Positions 43,877 through 52,607 of a stretch of 64,000 nucleotides of DNA are shown here, piece by piece. This stretch comes from Pandoraea anhela (lineage in GTDB: Bacteria; Pseudomonadota; Gammaproteobacteria; Burkholderiales; Burkholderiaceae). The notes under the pieces are model-generated. The model was not told the origin of the DNA, ran no database searches, and saw only the letters and a list, made by a program, of their open reading frames with translations. Both the position numbers and the translations under genes were made by a program. How positions within the stretch are numbered: position 1 is the first letter of the stretch; every line of letters begins with the position of its first letter. The stretch covers positions 62,001 through 126,000 of the forward strand of contig NZ_CABPSB010000011.1 of NCBI RefSeq assembly GCF_902459655.1, given 5' to 3'.

Positions 43877-45556
43877 TCAGTATGTGGCCGAGCGATGCAC
43901 TTCGCGACCGCCTACCAGCGTCAGACTCGCTTGCAGTGTCAGCAGATCGGCGTCGGGAACCTCGAGCGGATTCGCGCTCAACACCGCCAGGTCCGCCCAT
44001 TTGCCGGGCGCGAGCGTGCCCTTGTATGCCTCTTCGAAGCTCAGGAAGGCACCGTTGCGCGTGACCGTTTCGATGGCCTGAAGGCGCGTGAGCCGCTGAT
44101 CCGGGCCGATGACTTTCCCGGTGGTGCGCTCGGCACGCACCACACTCGCCCAGACGGCGCTGAACGGGCTGACGGGAATGTTGTCGCTTCCCGACGCGAC
44201 ATCGATGCCGGCTTCCATCAACGTGCGCTGCGCGACGAACCGGTTGCCGTCGTGGGGTTCTTCGAGGCGAGACGCGCCGTTTTTCCAGAGCATGTAGAAC
44301 GGGATCGTCGTGACACGCAGGCCGAGGCGCCGGATGCGCGGCAGGTCGTTCGGGTCGAGCCGCCCCAGATGCTCCACCACCCAGCGGCGGCCGGCAATCG
44401 GGAACCGTCGGTCGATGGCTTCGAAGACATCCAGCACTTCGCTCAGGCGATCGATCACCACGCTATGCACGCGCAGATCGAACTCGGCTGCCAGCCACGC
44501 GTAATCGCGAAAATCCTCGATACGATTGGCCCACTCGACGAAGCCCGACCATCCGGTGTTGGGCAGTGCTTTGCGCACCGCGCGGGCGGTCGCGTTGGCG
44601 CCGCCGAGGCCGATGAATACCCCGGAGACGGCGAACCACGGATCACCGAGTCCGCTGCCTCGCGCAAACGACAGCCAGTCGCGCATGGCCAGGCGTGCCT
44701 CCACCGCGTTGTTCCATGTCGGACTGACGCAAAGACGGGTACGCATCGTCAGCTCGCCGGCCTCCCACAGCGCACGATAGACCGCGATGGTCTCGGGCGC
44801 GGAGCCATGGCCTTCATAGACGCTTGTCGTGCCGAACTGGTGATATCGCGGCAAGGAGCGGCGCAACCCTTCGATCCGGTCGTGATAGTCGAAGGGCGGA
44901 ACTTGCGTGAGTACGGCGAACTCGATGAGCGGACGCTTGTTGGTCTCCACGATGACGCCCGTCGGCTGGCCATCGGCGCCGAGCTCGATGTCGATGCCCT
45001 CACAGTCAGGGCAAGTGCCGGCGTGGATGCCGTTGCGCGTGAGCGCGAGCGAGTTGAGCGCACTGTGGCCGGGCGGGACGCCCCAGTTGCCGAAGAGTCC
45101 GGGAATATAGACCGGATGATCCGGCGCGACGGCATCCAGTTCGTGACGATCCGGCATGCGCTTTTCCGCCAGTGTCAGCGGGCCATCGAAATAGAACGGC
45201 GGCTGGCCGACCGGCATGGTGACAATCCATTCGCCCTTGGGCGTGCGCTCGACTTCCCGTCGAATGACGTCGAGCACGTCCGAGATCTGCCGCGCGTGCG
45301 CAAGCGACGGGCGCAGCGTCTTCAGGCCCTCCCGCTCCATGTGCGCATGCGCGTCGACGACGCCCGGGATGACCGAGCGCCCCGCAAGGTCGACCACCTT
45401 CGTGTTCGACGATTGCGATTGGGAGAGTACCTCGGCGTCGCGGCCGACGGCCAAAATGCGCTCGCCCGCGATGGCGATCGCCTGCGCAGGCGCCGCGCCG
45501 GGCTCCATCGTGAGAATGTGCCCGCCGTGCAGAATCAGATCGGCTTTGACGCTCAT
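43877..45556 (-). CDS. YtcJ-like metal-dependent amidohydrolase
   Basis: A 559-residue Amidohydro_3 protein: SVIPGVVDAHAHME has the HxH metal pair, later VHSVVIDRL and WVVEHLGRL carry further His residues, and ASGSDNIPVSPF contains the catalytic Asp. Family members hydrolyse N-acyl or N-formyl bonds and related amides; the substrate is unknown. The ATG overlaps the permease stop as ATGA (45556-45553), so it is translationally coupled to the SsuC-like permease. It is probably the last gene of the 53.6-43.9 kb operon. Confidence 0.9.
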   Translation of the reverse strand: MSVKADLILHGGHILTMEPGAAPAQAIAIAGERILAVGRDAEVLSQSQSSNTKVVDLAGRSVIPGVVDAHAHMEREGLKTLRPSLAHARQISDVLDVIRREVERTPKGEWIVTMPVGQPPFYFDGPLTLAEKRMPDRHELDAVAPDHPVYIPGLFGNWGVPPGHSALNSLALTRNGIHAGTCPDCEGIDIELGADGQPTGVIVETNKRPLIEFAVLTQVPPFDYHDRIEGLRRSLPRYHQFGTTSVYEGHGSAPETIAVYRALWEAGELTMRTRLCVSPTWNNAVEARLAMRDWLSFARGSGLGDPWFAVSGVFIGLGGANATARAVRKALPNTGWSGFVEWANRIEDFRDYAWLAAEFDLRVHSVVIDRLSEVLDVFEAIDRRFPIAGRRWVVEHLGRLDPNDLPRIRRLGLRVTTIPFYMLWKNGASRLEEPHDGNRFVAQRTLMEAGIDVASGSDNIPVSPFSAVWASVVRAERTTGKVIGPDQRLTRLQAIETVTRNGAFLSFEEAYKGTLAPGKWADLAVLSANPLEVPDADLLTLQASLTLVGGREVHRSATY

Positions 45557-46518
45557 CGCTTCGCCTCCGCGCCGTACCACGGAAACACGCGGTGCAACAG
45601 CCACGCAAAGAGCTGGTCGGCGACGAAGCCGAGCGCACCGAGATAGATGAGGCCGACGAACATGATGTCGACGCGAAAGACCAGATGCGCGAACGAAATG
45701 AGGTAGCCCAGCCCCTTTTCCGAACCGACCAGCTCGGCGGCCACGAGCACCACGAACGACACCGATGTCGCTTGCCGCAAGCCTGCGAAAACGAAAGGCA
45801 GCGCGGCGGGAAGTGCGACTTGAAGCGCGATGGCGGCGCGTCGCGCACCGAGCGATGCCGCCGAGCGCAGATAAGCGGGCGAAATGTCGCGCACACCGAA
45901 GAACGTGTTGATCCACACTGGGAAGAAGGCGCCCCAGGCGATCAGCATGACCTTGGACAGATCTCCCAGGCCGAACCATACGATCGCGAGCGGCACGATG
46001 GCGATGGAGGGAATGGCGCGCAGGGCATGCAGCACCGGATCACTCAGATGACGCAGCGCAGTGAAGTGTCCGGTCAGCACGCCGGCGATGACGCCCAGCG
46101 TCGAGCCGAGCAGAAAACCCGCGAGTGCGCGCTGAAGACTGGCGCCCACATGCGGCCATATCTCGCCGGTTCCCCACGTCATCTCGGCAAACACGCCAGC
46201 CACCCGCGATGGCGGCGGGAACATGTTCAGATTGATCCCCGGAATGAGGCGGGGAACGATTTCCCACACCGCCAGAAACAGCAGACATCCCAGCACGCCC
46301 AGCAGCCACTGCTTGCCGAGCGCACTCCATTGCCGGGTGCGCCGGGCCTGTCGTACGGCATCTTCGATGGCCTGGCGACGCGCGATGTCCTGTCGGTCGG
46401 ACGCGCGAGAGGGCAGCGCCGTCGTACTCCCGGACGGCGAGCGGGACGACGGCGGATTGGCCGGCGCGTCGGGGCTGTCGGATAAGAGGCGCAGGCCTCC
46501 TTGCGGACTCGTACTCAC
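45553..46518 (-). CDS. SsuC/TauC-type ABC transporter permease
   Basis: A 321-residue inner-membrane permease of the BPD_transp_1 nitrate/sulfonate/taurine branch: HALRAIPSIAIVPLAIVWFGLGDLSKVMLIAWGAFFPVWINTFFGVRDISPAYLRSAASLGA. A cytoplasmic N-terminal stretch of about 70 residues precedes TM1, longer than usual. The GTG at 46518 overlaps the ATPase stop as GTGA. It works with the ATPase and binding protein encoded immediately upstream. Confidence 0.92.
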   Translation of the reverse strand: MSTSPQGGLRLLSDSPDAPANPPSSRSPSGSTTALPSRASDRQDIARRQAIEDAVRQARRTRQWSALGKQWLLGVLGCLLFLAVWEIVPRLIPGINLNMFPPPSRVAGVFAEMTWGTGEIWPHVGASLQRALAGFLLGSTLGVIAGVLTGHFTALRHLSDPVLHALRAIPSIAIVPLAIVWFGLGDLSKVMLIAWGAFFPVWINTFFGVRDISPAYLRSAASLGARRAAIALQVALPAALPFVFAGLRQATSVSFVVLVAAELVGSEKGLGYLISFAHLVFRVDIMFVGLIYLGALGFVADQLFAWLLHRVFPWYGAEAKR

Positions 46519-47315
46519 GCCACACGCTCCGTGGTATTTAGCGTTTCGAAAACTTTGCTGATGCGCTCGTAGATCTGGCCGAAGGCGGGATCGCCGCGTT
46601 CGCGCGGGTAGGGCAGGGGCACATCCACGATGTCGTGGATGCGTCCCGGATGCGGGCTCATGACGACGACGCGCTGCGCGAGGAACACGGCTTCCTCGAT
46701 GTTGTGCGTGATAAAGAAGATCGAGAGCTTGAGTTCGCGCCATACGCGCAGTAACTCGTCCTGAAGCAGCGATCGAGTGAGCGCATCGATGGCCGCGAAC
46801 GGTTCATCCATGAGCAGAACCTGGGGCCGGGTCGCCAGCGCACGCGCGACGGCCACGCGCTGACGCATGCCGCCCGACAGCTCGAACGGATACCGGTCGC
46901 CCGCGTGCGCGAGGCCGACAAGCGCAAGCAAGTCGTCGGCTCGCCTGCGTCGCTCCGCGCGCGGGACCCCTTGCTGTTTCAGTCCGAACTCCACGTTTCG
47001 TCGCGTGGAGAGCCACGGGAACAGCGCGTATTCCTGAAAGATGACGCCACGCTCGGGCCCCGGCCCCTGCACCGGCGTGCCGTGCACCGACACCGTGCCG
47101 AGCGTCGGCTTGAGAAACCCGGCGATCAAATTAAGCAGCGTGGTCTTGCCGCATCCGCTGGGCCCGATCGCGCACACGAATTCGTGATCGCCGATCTCCA
47201 GATCGACGTCGGTAAGGGCCCAGTTCAGGTCGCCGGAGCGTGTGGTGTAGAGCTGCGACACGCCCTGTATCGAGACGGCGGGCGACGAGTGGACGATATG
47301 GGGCAGGGCGTTCAC
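46515..47315 (-). CDS. SsuB/TauB-type ABC transporter ATPase
   Basis: A 266-residue ATPase: Walker A GPSGCGKTT, Q-loop FQEYALFPWLSTRRNV, signature LSGGMRQR, Walker B VLLMDEPFAAID, H-loop THN. These features, including GCGKTT and EPFAAIDALTR, mark the nitrate/sulfonate/taurine family. The GTG at 47315 overlaps the binding-protein stop as GTGA (47315-47312). A long upstream in-frame extension lies inside the binding-protein gene and is spurious. Confidence 0.93.
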   Translation of the reverse strand: MNALPHIVHSSPAVSIQGVSQLYTTRSGDLNWALTDVDLEIGDHEFVCAIGPSGCGKTTLLNLIAGFLKPTLGTVSVHGTPVQGPGPERGVIFQEYALFPWLSTRRNVEFGLKQQGVPRAERRRRADDLLALVGLAHAGDRYPFELSGGMRQRVAVARALATRPQVLLMDEPFAAIDALTRSLLQDELLRVWRELKLSIFFITHNIEEAVFLAQRVVVMSPHPGRIHDIVDVPLPYPRERGDPAFGQIYERISKVFETLNTTERVA

Positions 47316-48316
47316 GAGAGGGTGACCCGATGCGGGGCGACCGCCTTGAGGGCGTCGGTGTAGACAAGCTTGCGGTACAGCGAGCGCAAGTCTTCCTTGG
47401 GACGTTGGGCCAGCCCTGCGTTGATCGCCCATTCGCCGTTGAGCACGAGATCGTCGAGCAGACGGTTGTCGAGGCGCACGCCGACTTGCATCGTGCCGAA
47501 GCCCGCCTGCGTTGCCGCCAGCGATGCCTTCGTACGTTCGGCCACGAGCGCGGCGGCGTCCTGTGGATGCTCGAGATAGAACTGCTCGGCGGTGAGCAGC
47601 GCGCGCACGGCGCCTTCCACGAGTTTCGGCTGTTGCCGCACGACCGCTTCGGGCGCTGTCAACACGTAATGGCTGACAAAGACCTTCTCGAGACCGGTGT
47701 CCGGCAGCAGGCGGACCAGTCCCGGGTAGTCCGCGACGGCTCTTTGCCCGGAATCGAACCCCCAGGCGAATGCATCCACGCCGTTTTTCCCGATGGCGGA
47801 GACGACATCGCCACCGCCCACGTTGACCAGCGTCACGTCTTTCAGGCTCAAGCCCCAGAGCGAGAGGTAGCGCGAGAGAAAATAATGGCCACTGGTTCCC
47901 AGCGGGGTGGCGATGCGCTTGCCTTTGAGTTGCGCCGGGGTATCGATGCCGCGGTCGGTGCGGGCGGCAACGACCATGCCGCTCGACAAGCGTGTGAATT
48001 CCGCCACGATCACCGTATTGACACCGTTCGCCCCTGCCAGCCCGATCACGCTGTCGGTGGTGGTGGCGAATTGGGCTTTTCCGGCCTGAACCGCGTCGAA
48101 CGCCAGCCGCCCGGAGGTGAAGGCGAGCGTCGTGGCCTCGATACCTTGCGCGCGCCAATAGTCTTTGCTCGACACCAGATACGGAACTGCCCAGCTGAAG
48201 CCCTGACTTTCGGCGACCACGATTTTCTGCGCCGCGCGGGCATCCGGTATCCGATGGACACCGATACCCAGCATGCTCAGCGCGCTCAACGTTTTCACAA
48301 ACCCCCGACGATCCAT
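47312..48316 (-). CDS. SsuA/NrtA-like ABC substrate-binding protein
   Basis: A 334-residue exported binding protein of the sulfonate/nitrate/taurine/pyrimidine-precursor family (NMT1/SsuA fold). Its start MDRRGFVKTLSALSMLGIGV contains a twin-arginine-like RRGFVKTL motif, so Tat export is possible. The ATG at 48316 is preceded by GAGGGG and is preferred over an ATG 18 bp upstream. The ligand could be a sulfonate, an aromatic or a thiamine-like compound; the monooxygenase encoded 122 bp upstream favours a sulfur compound. Confidence 0.9.
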   Translation of the reverse strand: MDRRGFVKTLSALSMLGIGVHRIPDARAAQKIVVAESQGFSWAVPYLVSSKDYWRAQGIEATTLAFTSGRLAFDAVQAGKAQFATTTDSVIGLAGANGVNTVIVAEFTRLSSGMVVAARTDRGIDTPAQLKGKRIATPLGTSGHYFLSRYLSLWGLSLKDVTLVNVGGGDVVSAIGKNGVDAFAWGFDSGQRAVADYPGLVRLLPDTGLEKVFVSHYVLTAPEAVVRQQPKLVEGAVRALLTAEQFYLEHPQDAAALVAERTKASLAATQAGFGTMQVGVRLDNRLLDDLVLNGEWAINAGLAQRPKEDLRSLYRKLVYTDALKAVAPHRVTLS

Positions 48317-48438
48317 ACCGCACCCCTCATTCATGTTCAGATTGCATTGACGTATGACTGGCCACCTATCGCGATCCTCGCGGGACCGCCTTCAACTATG
48401 GTTCACTACGGTTCACTATCGTTCGGTAACGGGCACGC

Positions 48439-49638
48439 CTAGGCGTACGGATCGGGTAGCGCGTCCGTCAGCATCCACTGGCCAAGGGCTTTCTGCCGAT
48501 AGTCCAGCGGATCGTGCAGCGTGTGCACGCGCACGTTGCGCCAGTACCGGTCGAACCCGTCGCGGCGCGTGGTCGCGCTCGCGCCCATCAGCTCGAAAAT
48601 GTCGGACGTGATGCGCAACGCGGTGCGCCCGGCATGAAGTCTTGCCGCCGCGATCTGCAAGGCCAGCTTGCCGCGCGCTTGTGCGCTCAGCTCGAGACCG
48701 AGATTCCAGGCGTGTTCAAACGCATGCAGTGCGTCGTCAGCGAGCAGGAGTGAGGCTTTCAGATCGGGCCACATGCCGCCGATTCGCAGTTGAATCAGTC
48801 CGTCGTCGCGCGCCTGTTCCACGCCGGCGACCGCCCAGGGGCGGGCGCTTTGCTTCACGTAGCCGATGGCGTCCCGGAGCGCGCCCAGCGCGTTGCCGAG
48901 ATAGATCTCGGTGAGAATCAGTTGACCGATGAGGTTGCGCAGCGTGGCGCGCGGGCTGCTTGCCACGCCGGGCGGGCCGAGCGATTCCGTGGCGTCTACG
49001 GCCACACGCGCGAACGAGATCGTGCCGCTGTCGGTCTGGCGTTGTCCGACGTTATCCCAGTCGTCATTGACGGTGACGCCATGCCGGGAGGCCGGAATCG
49101 CGAGGAAGCGCCGGTCGGCGGGCTCGCTACCCAATGTCACGGAGATCATGAGCATGTCGGCGCCTCGCGAACCAGAGCAGAAACTCTTGACACCGTTGAG
49201 TTCGAAACCCGTCGGCGTTCGCGTGACGCTCAGCCGCGTGTCGCGGGCATTGACGGCGTTGCCCCAGAACCACCGCCGGCTCACGGTGTTTTCCAGGTAG
49301 TACGATTGCTGTTCCGGCGAAGCGAACAGGCGTACGGAGGCCACCTGAAGATGCTGAAAGCCGAAGAGATGAGCAAGCGAACTGTCCTCTACGGCGAGGC
49401 GGCGAACGATTTGCAGAATGGTCGTCCACGCGGCGCCGAGTCCACCGAACTCATGGGGAATCGCCAAGGACAGCAAGCCGCTCTCGCGAAGCCGTTCGCG
49501 CTCGTGCCATGCCGTACCGCCTTCCCGGTCGCGTTGCGCCGCCGTTGCGCGCAGTACTTCGGCGACGCGTATCACCGCTGCCGCATGTTCCCCGAAATGG
49601 TGCGATGGCAACCATTCCTGCATAAAAAGCTCGTCCAT
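48439..49638 (-). CDS. DszC/SfnC-like acyl-CoA dehydrogenase-fold flavin monooxygenase
   Basis: A 399-residue protein with the acyl-CoA dehydrogenase fold (IPHEFGGLGAAWTTILQIVRRLA, FWGNAVNARDTRL, ELNGVKSFCSGSRGADMLMISV). The lack of the usual acyl-CoA dehydrogenase C-terminal motifs and the HxxRD-like ending (RYWRNVRVHTLHDPLDYRQKALG) match the DszC/SfnC group of two-component FMN-dependent monooxygenases that oxidise sulfur or nitrogen compounds. A flavin reductase would be needed and is not in the window. It lies between the aminotransferase and the SsuACB-like genes on the same strand. Confidence 0.85.
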   Translation of the reverse strand: MDELFMQEWLPSHHFGEHAAAVIRVAEVLRATAAQRDREGGTAWHERERLRESGLLSLAIPHEFGGLGAAWTTILQIVRRLAVEDSSLAHLFGFQHLQVASVRLFASPEQQSYYLENTVSRRWFWGNAVNARDTRLSVTRTPTGFELNGVKSFCSGSRGADMLMISVTLGSEPADRRFLAIPASRHGVTVNDDWDNVGQRQTDSGTISFARVAVDATESLGPPGVASSPRATLRNLIGQLILTEIYLGNALGALRDAIGYVKQSARPWAVAGVEQARDDGLIQLRIGGMWPDLKASLLLADDALHAFEHAWNLGLELSAQARGKLALQIAAARLHAGRTALRITSDIFELMGASATTRRDGFDRYWRNVRVHTLHDPLDYRQKALGQWMLTDALPDPYA

Positions 49639-49784
49639 ACGCCGACTACCCGCTGTTTCGTCTTCCGAGAGTGCTGCCAGACGGAGCAGGCATCCGGGCG
49701 ACTATAGGGATGGACGACCACGAATCCAACCAATATTGGCGAATATGCTTAGCAAGCCTTTCGCGGGATGGATATGTCGAGCGG

Positions 49785-51038
49785 TCACGTCGCAGCCAGC
49801 GGCGAGGTGACGATGCGTTCGAGTGCATCGACCGCGACGTCGATCTCACGGGGCTCTGTCACGATATGGGCGCTGAGGCGAAGCACGTCGCCGAGCCGGT
49901 CGCCGTGCGGGCTCAATGGCGAATAGCGGCGTCCTATCGATGCGACGTTGATGCCCTGCGTCCACAGACGATGCGCGATATCGCGGCAAAGGCGGTTGTC
50001 GAACACCACGCCGAGAAGGCCGGTGTCGGGGCGATCGATCCACGAGACGCCCGCAATGCGCTGGAGCCTTTCGTGGAGTTTCGCGCTCAAGGCGCAGGTA
50101 TGGGCGTGGATGGTGTCGATACCCGTGCGCTGTGCGACGCGCACGGCCGCGAGTGCCCCGAGGCGTAAGCCGGGGTTGTGCTCATACAGTTGAAACCGCC
50201 GCGCGCCGGCGTCGAGTTTCAGCGCCATGCCGTGGTCGTTCAGGCCCCGGTGGGCCGTTGGCTCGGCGCAACTGCCGAAAACGTCGATCAAGGCCGGCGT
50301 CTCGAATTGTGCGAGTGCCCGCATCGAGAGGCACAGTACGGCAATGCCACGCGGGCCGCGCAGCCACTTGCGCATCGGAAACACCAAAACGTCGGCGCCC
50401 AGCGCGTTCGCATCGACATGCACTTGTCCCACAGCCTGACTCGCATCCACGAATAGCCAGCCGCCCGCGTCGCGCACGGCCGTGGCCACGCCGGACAACG
50501 CATTCAGCGCTCCCGATGCGCAGCCGATCAGCGGCAGCGATACCACCGGAACGGCGTCGCGCTCGCGTCTATCGAGCGCTTCGCGCACAACGCAGCGCCA
50601 GGTCTCGCCGGGGGCGCGACGAAGAACCGTCAGGCTTGCGCGTGGGGTGGCGAGCACGCTGCACAGATTTCCTCCCCACTCGTGCTCGCCGACAAACACC
50701 TGCAGGCGCCGGGCGGGGTGCAGGGCGCTGAGGGCCAGCGCCCAGCCGCGGGAGGCGGATTCCGTCAGCGCTATCTGCTCGGGGTGCGCACCCAGCAATG
50801 CGCCCAGCGCCGCGGGCAACTCGTCGAGCTCGTTCGACAATTGCTCGACTGCGCGATGGGGGCCGTATCGCGCTTCCGCATCGAGGTATCGGCGCTGCGC
50901 ATCGAACACGCTCTGATCGGCCAGACTCGCCGACGCGTGATTGAGATGAATCGCCGCCGCCGACCCCGGCGCGGTCTGGCGGCGCTCGAACGGCTTCGCT
51001 GATCCGGCGCATATTTCGTTATCGTGTGGAGCGCGCAT
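49785..51038 (-). CDS. Class V aminotransferase/cysteine desulfurase-fold PLP enzyme
   Basis: A 417-residue PLP enzyme of the NifS/EgtE/Isd11-like class V fold: HLNHASASLADQSV is the usual N-terminal segment, GGWLFVDASQAVGQVHVDANALGADVLVFPMRKWLRGPRGIAVL contains the cofactor Asp and the Schiff-base lysine (PMRKWLRGP). No catalytic-loop Cys typical of NifS is obvious, so a lyase or aminotransferase such as EgtE-like C-S lyase is possible. It begins 4 bp after the RidA gene. Confidence 0.86.
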   Translation of the reverse strand: MRAPHDNEICAGSAKPFERRQTAPGSAAAIHLNHASASLADQSVFDAQRRYLDAEARYGPHRAVEQLSNELDELPAALGALLGAHPEQIALTESASRGWALALSALHPARRLQVFVGEHEWGGNLCSVLATPRASLTVLRRAPGETWRCVVREALDRRERDAVPVVSLPLIGCASGALNALSGVATAVRDAGGWLFVDASQAVGQVHVDANALGADVLVFPMRKWLRGPRGIAVLCLSMRALAQFETPALIDVFGSCAEPTAHRGLNDHGMALKLDAGARRFQLYEHNPGLRLGALAAVRVAQRTGIDTIHAHTCALSAKLHERLQRIAGVSWIDRPDTGLLGVVFDNRLCRDIAHRLWTQGINVASIGRRYSPLSPHGDRLGDVLRLSAHIVTEPREIDVAVDALERIVTSPLAAT

Positions 51039-51042
51039 GGGA

Positions 51043-51498
51043 TTACCGCTTGATGGAGACGATCATGTCGAGTTCGACGGGCGCCCGGCGTGGCAGCGAC
51101 GCCACGCCGATCGACGTGCGGCTGTGTCGTCCTCGATCCCCCAGCCGATCGACGAGGACTGCCGACGCCGCGTCGATCACGTCGGCGTGCGCATCAAAAT
51201 CGCTGGTACACGCGACGTATCCCGAAACGCGACAGATCTGCGCCACGTTGTCCAGTCCGCCCAGGGCGCGCTCGATGGCCGCCAGGCAGTTCAGCGCGCA
51301 GAGCCGGGCAGCACTTTTTGCCGCTTCCGGCGTGACATCGTCACCCACTCTGCCACGTACGGCGAGTGTGCCGTCTTTGCGTGGAAGTTGCCCGGAGACA
51401 AAAGCGAAGTCGCCCTGAACGATCACCGACGCATAGCAGCCCGTCGGCGTGTGGGGAGGCGGCAGTGAGGCAGACGAAAGCTGAAGTGGATCGGTCAT
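51043..51498 (-). CDS. RidA/YjgF/YER057c-family protein
   Basis: A 151-residue trimeric-type Rid protein: FAFVSGQLPRKDG near the N-terminus and RTSIGVASLPRRAPVELDMIVSI at the end. The RxxxGxxxLPxxxxVE motif with its Arg is typical. RidA proteins hydrolyse reactive enamine/imine intermediates released by PLP enzymes, which fits the neighbouring class V enzyme. The ATG overlaps the DapA-family stop as ATGA (51498-51495). Confidence 0.92.
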   Translation of the reverse strand: MTDPLQLSSASLPPPHTPTGCYASVIVQGDFAFVSGQLPRKDGTLAVRGRVGDDVTPEAAKSAARLCALNCLAAIERALGGLDNVAQICRVSGYVACTSDFDAHADVIDAASAVLVDRLGDRGRHSRTSIGVASLPRRAPVELDMIVSIKR

Positions 51499-52439
51499 AT
51501 CGCCTCCCGAAGGGCTTCGCGCAGGACTGGGGGCTGGAAATCGAGCGAGATCAGCGCCGACACGAGCTGCTCACGTTGGGCTTGCGACAGCGCCATCAGG
51601 GGCGGGCGAACGCGCAGCAGATTGTCGTCCTGGAACGCCCATGCCAGCGCGGCTTTGAGCGCCGGAATCATCGGGTGCTTTGCGAACGCTGCCCGAATGG
51701 CGTCGGCACGGGCCTGCATTTGCCCGGCCTCCGGGGAGCCCAGGCTTCGATAGAGCGCAACCAGTCCCTTGGGATTGACGTTGGCTGTAGCGCTGATGCA
51801 GCCTGCCGCCCCCGCTTCCATGAACTTCACGAGGTCGGACTCATTGCCGGGGAATACGGCGAAATCCTCCGACGCGAAGCTTGCCAGCAAGTCACGCGTT
51901 TGGGACGGGTCGCCGCCGGTGTCCTTGATTCCCCGAATGACGCCGGGGTACTGCCCGATCAGGCGAGCGATGAGCTCGTGCGAGAACCCGATGTTTGCAA
52001 CGCCGGGGATGTGATACAGATACACGGCAGGTTGCCCGCGCTTCACGCCGGCCAGCACTTCTGCGTAGAACGCGAAGAGTCCGTCGTCGCTCACCGTCTT
52101 GTAGTAGAAGGGCGGCAGCATGAGCACGCCCGCGCAACCCAGCGCCGTTGCAACGTTCGTCAGCGTGACGGCGTCGCTAAGCGAGCATGCGCCGGTGCCG
52201 GCAAGCACACGGGACATGGGAATGCCGGCATCGGCCATGGCATGGAGAAGGCCGATGCGCTCCTGTACGGAAAGCGAGTTCCCTTCGGAATTCGTGCCGA
52301 ACACCGCGAGACCGACATCGTTCTCGAGCAGCCAGCGGCACTGTCTGAGAAAACGGGGCGTGTCCGGTACCAATGTCTCGGTAAACGGGGTGATCACCGG
52401 GCAGAGTACGCCGGCAAGGGGACGATGGGCAGCGCTCAT
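51495..52439 (-). CDS. DapA/NanA-family class I aldolase
   Basis: A 314-residue TIM-barrel protein of the dihydrodipicolinate synthase/N-acetylneuraminate lyase superfamily: GTNSEGNSLSVQERIGLL (GTTGE-like), YLYHIPG with the catalytic Tyr, GVIRGIKDTGGD with the Schiff-base lysine. In this family it could be a retro-aldolase or dehydratase of a keto acid. It heads the group aldolase - RidA - class V enzyme, where a PLP reaction would give an enamine and then a keto acid (inference). Confidence 0.9.
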   Translation of the reverse strand: MSAAHRPLAGVLCPVITPFTETLVPDTPRFLRQCRWLLENDVGLAVFGTNSEGNSLSVQERIGLLHAMADAGIPMSRVLAGTGACSLSDAVTLTNVATALGCAGVLMLPPFYYKTVSDDGLFAFYAEVLAGVKRGQPAVYLYHIPGVANIGFSHELIARLIGQYPGVIRGIKDTGGDPSQTRDLLASFASEDFAVFPGNESDLVKFMEAGAAGCISATANVNPKGLVALYRSLGSPEAGQMQARADAIRAAFAKHPMIPALKAALAWAFQDDNLLRVRPPLMALSQAQREQLVSALISLDFQPPVLREALREAI

Positions 52440-52607
52440 ACTTCACCTGAATCCGTGTTGACGAGTGCTCAGTATGCGAGTGCGGGGGGACTTGCGGGTT
52501 GCGGGAATGCCGGCTGTCGATGAGCAATTCGCAACATCGTCGGCGGGATCTTGCGCGGGCGCGAGCCGCCTCGACCGTGCGTCAGGCGGCGCGGGCGGCG
52601 GAGAAAG

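Noticed and set aside
43712-45646. 644-codon open frame on the plus strand
   Set aside because: It lies antisense to the YtcJ-like amidohydrolase; the product is Arg-rich and featureless, as expected from the complementary strand of a GC-rich gene.
47316-48323. N-terminal extension of the SsuB-like frame
   Set aside because: It lies inside the binding-protein gene in another frame; the GTG at 47315 with GTGA overlap gives a normal ATPase.
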